A stretch of DNA of 42,759 nt from Candidatus Gastranaerophilales bacterium (GTDB lineage: Bacteria; Cyanobacteriota; Vampirovibrionia; Gastranaerophilales; Gastranaerophilaceae). The notes under the pieces were generated by a model, which searched no databases, was not told the DNA's origin, and saw only the letters and a program-made list of their open reading frames with translations. Shown in pieces: positions 41,163 through 42,759 of the stretch. The DNA lies in the NCBI GenBank assembly GCA_944325525.1, contig CALVAK010000017.1, positions 1 to 42,759 on the forward strand, read 5' to 3'. The translations under genes and the position numbers were made by a program. Each line of letters begins with the position of its first letter. Within the stretch, counting starts at the first letter, position 1.

Positions 41163-42759
41163 ATGTCTGAATACAATATTTGTTACAGTTTGGACTCAGG
41201 TTATGCCGAACAATTGGCTGCTTCAATTTCTTCTATTTTGTTAAATGCCAAGGAAAATGAAAATATCAATTTTTACATTCTTGACGGCGGATTAACAAAT
41301 AAAGATAAATCAAATATTGAACTTTTAAAAAAACTTAAAAATTTTTCAATAGAATATATAAAAGTCAATATTGAAAATTTTAAATCCTGTCCTCTTTTAA
41401 AAGAAAAAAATGATAATTTTAAGAATTACCACGTTACACTTCCTACATATTTCAGATTCCAACTATCATCTCTTTTGCCTGATATAAAAAAAATTTTGTA
41501 TCTGGATTGTGATATCATTGTAAGAGATTCTCTAAAAGACTTATTTAATACGGAAATTAATGATTTTGCAGCAGCAATGGTTTTAGATGCCGAAACAAAA
41601 AAAGAAGCTGAAAGACTTAAAATATCAGAGTATTTTAATGCCGGTGTTATACTTTTAAATCTTGATTTCTGGCGTCAAAACAATGTTGAAGAAAAATTAT
41701 TCTTATATGCACAAGAAAATGCAGAAAAAATATTATGGCAAGATCAAGATATTATCAATATTGTACTTAAAGATAAAATAAAAAATCTAAATAAAAAATG
41801 GAATTTTCAGTATTTTTTATACAACAAAATTGATACAAAAAAATTATCCGAAAATAAAATCTTCCATCTTGCAGGACGTTTTAAACCATGGCTTATACCG
41901 TTTGAACATCCTGTTTATGATTATTACTATTATTATTTATCTTTTACTGCCTGGAAAAATAAAGTAATTGAATATAAAGAATCTTCAAACGGCAAACACC
42001 TGAAAAATAATATCGGCGGTAATGAAACAAATATTCTTCTTAATGCTACGGATGAAGACATTCAAAAACTGTATAAAGAAATAGATAAAAACTATAAGTA
42101 TATTAATGATTCAAATAGTATTGTTAATAGCAGGATTGATGTTCTTAATAAACAGATATTTGATACTTTTGATAAAAATATTAAAAACGATATTTCTAAA
42201 ATTTATGAAGAAATTACAAAAAACTATAAGTATACAGAAGAGCTTATTCAAAATTCAAATAAATATACCGATGTAAAAATTGATGAAACAGAAATCTTAT
42301 TAACTGAAAAAACTAATAGCATACAGACTGAAACCCAGAATGAAATTAATTCCGCAGTTGAAACTCTATCTTCTATTACTGACGATAAAATTAGTAAAGT
42401 CTATGATGAAATCTCAAATAACTACGATTATACAAATAAACTCAACAATGAATTAATTCAAAAAATAGATGAAACAAAACTTGAAACCCAGAATGAAATT
42501 AATTCCGCAGTTGAAACTCTATCTTCTACTACTGACGATAAAATTAGTAAAGTCTATGATGAAATCTCAAATAACTACGATTATACAAATAAACTCAACA
42601 ATGAATTAATTCAAAAAATAGATGAAACAAAACTTGAAACCCAGAATGAAATTAATTCCGCAGTTGAAACTTTATCTTCTATTACTGACGATAAAATTAG
42701 TAAAGTCTATGATGAAATCTCAAATAACTACGATTATACAAATAAACTCAACAATGAAT
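41163..42759 (+). CDS. GT8-family glycosyltransferase with repetitive coiled tail (cut by window end)
   Basis: The frame is open from the ATG at 41163 to the window end (532 codons seen, no stop). Residues 1-270 form a GT8 domain: ICYSLDSGYAEQLAASI at the start, the metal-binding D115-x-D117 (YLDCDIIV), the LNLDFW segment, QDQD near 200, and His235 in HLAGRFKPW, the family's HxxGxxKPW. It would transfer a hexose or similar sugar from a nucleotide donor, as in LipopolysaccharIde core or surface-protein glycosylation. From about residue 290 it changes to a Lys/Asn/Glu-rich helical tail, where 51-residue repeats start at about 390. There is no signal peptide. GT8 enzymes usually end near 300-350 residues, so the tail is an addition. 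Confidence 0.9.
   Translation, partial: MSEYNICYSLDSGYAEQLAASISSILLNAKENENINFYILDGGLTNKDKSNIELLKKLKNFSIEYIKVNIENFKSCPLLKEKNDNFKNYHVTLPTYFRFQLSSLLPDIKKILYLDCDIIVRDSLKDLFNTEINDFAAAMVLDAETKKEAERLKISEYFNAGVILLNLDFWRQNNVEEKLFLYAQENAEKILWQDQDIINIVLKDKIKNLNKKWNFQYFLYNKIDTKKLSENKIFHLAGRFKPWLIPFEHPVYDYYYYYLSFTAWKNKVIEYKESSNGKHLKNNIGGNETNILLNATDEDIQKLYKEIDKNYKYINDSNSIVNSRIDVLNKQIFDTFDKNIKNDISKIYEEITKNYKYTEELIQNSNKYTDVKIDETEILLTEKTNSIQTETQNEINSAVETLSSITDDKISKVYDEISNNYDYTNKLNNELIQKIDETKLETQNEINSAVETLSSTTDDKISKVYDEISNNYDYTNKLNNELIQKIDETKLETQNEINSAVETLSSITDDKISKVYDEISNNYDYTNKLNNE
42330..42759 (+). repeat. Tandem 153-bp repeats in the glycosyltransferase tail
   Basis: Units begin at 42330, 42483 and 42636; the third is cut by the window end. 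The period of 153 bp equals 51 codons and keeps the frame. The units differ at only a few bases (for example TCTATTACT against TCTACTACT). Two weaker, older copies can be seen upstream near 42060 and 42192 through the shared pattern I-x-K-x-Y-x-E-I-x-x-N-Y. This is recent expansion of an old repeat. Confidence 0.95.

Noticed and set aside
42330..42759. CRISPR-like array
   Set aside because: The 153-bp units are contiguous, without spacers, and lie in frame within a glycosyltransferase gene.

Overview
The window is AT-rich bacterial chromosome. The gene content suggests a member of the Gastranaerophilales / Vampirovibrionia ('Melainabacteria', the non-photosynthetic sister group of Cyanobacteria). 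Pointers are a lipid A cluster lpxD-lpxC-fabZ-lpxA (Gram-negative envelope), an LL-diaminopimelate aminotransferase (DapL), a DUF3326 protein, a cyanobacterial-looking initiator tRNA half, a type IV prepilin-like protein with a GFTLGEV leader, and anaerobe-type genes (rubrerythrin, iron-sulfur serine dehydratase). This placement is inference from gene families, not from a marker tree.

Layout. (1) 33-6718 is a small integrated island bounded by a perfect 58-bp direct repeat. It carries a membrane-anchored protein, a polytopic membrane protein, an XRE repressor with a matching palindromic operator, a HhH-GPD/4Fe-4S DNA glycosylase-like protein, a small membrane protein, a long structured non-coding stretch, a serine recombinase and a tyrosine integrase. 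The right repeat abuts the 5' half of an initiator tRNA-Met on the minus strand, and the 3' half is not in the window. (2) 6900-9310 is a divergent zinc/cadmium resistance pair: a P1B ATPase and an ArsR/SmtB-type sensor with three operator-like palindromes. (3) 9311-15690 is a mixed stretch: XRE regulator, hexapeptide acyltransferase, rubrerythrin, lipoate/octanoate transferase, UPF0173 hydrolase, DUF3326, prepilin-like protein and hypotheticals. (4) 15722-18553 is ileS with an altered HIGH motif (HVGT). (5) 18737-26123 is a radical SAM gene, then a likely operon of an SbcD/YhaO-like nuclease, a YhaN-like ATPase and the biotin genes bioF-bioG-bioC. (6) 26116-32807 holds comM/yifB, a 43-residue small protein, a two-subunit serine dehydratase, dapL and a glutamate synthase-type oxidoreductase. 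(7) 32894-37179 is the lpxD-lpxC-fabZ-lpxA operon, extended by an M29 aminopeptidase. (8) 37425-41039 is an SF1 helicase with a C-terminal nuclease-like domain and a small winged-helix gene. (9) 41163 to the window end is a GT8 glycosyltransferase whose C-terminal tail is built of nearly identical 153-bp (51-residue) tandem repeats and runs off the window.

How the parts work together. The core genes serve envelope building (lipid A, meso-diaminopimelate, pilin-like and glycosyltransferase proteins), cofactors (biotin, lipoate), nitrogen/serine metabolism and DNA repair. The most promising new system is the island at 33-6718: a self-regulated cassette of membrane proteins plus a DNA-glycosylase-like protein on an integrase-driven element, with a promoter-led structured RNA upstream of its recombinases. 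Several genes have a -10 box 6-8 bp before the start codon and no Shine-Dalgarno, which suggests leaderless transcripts.
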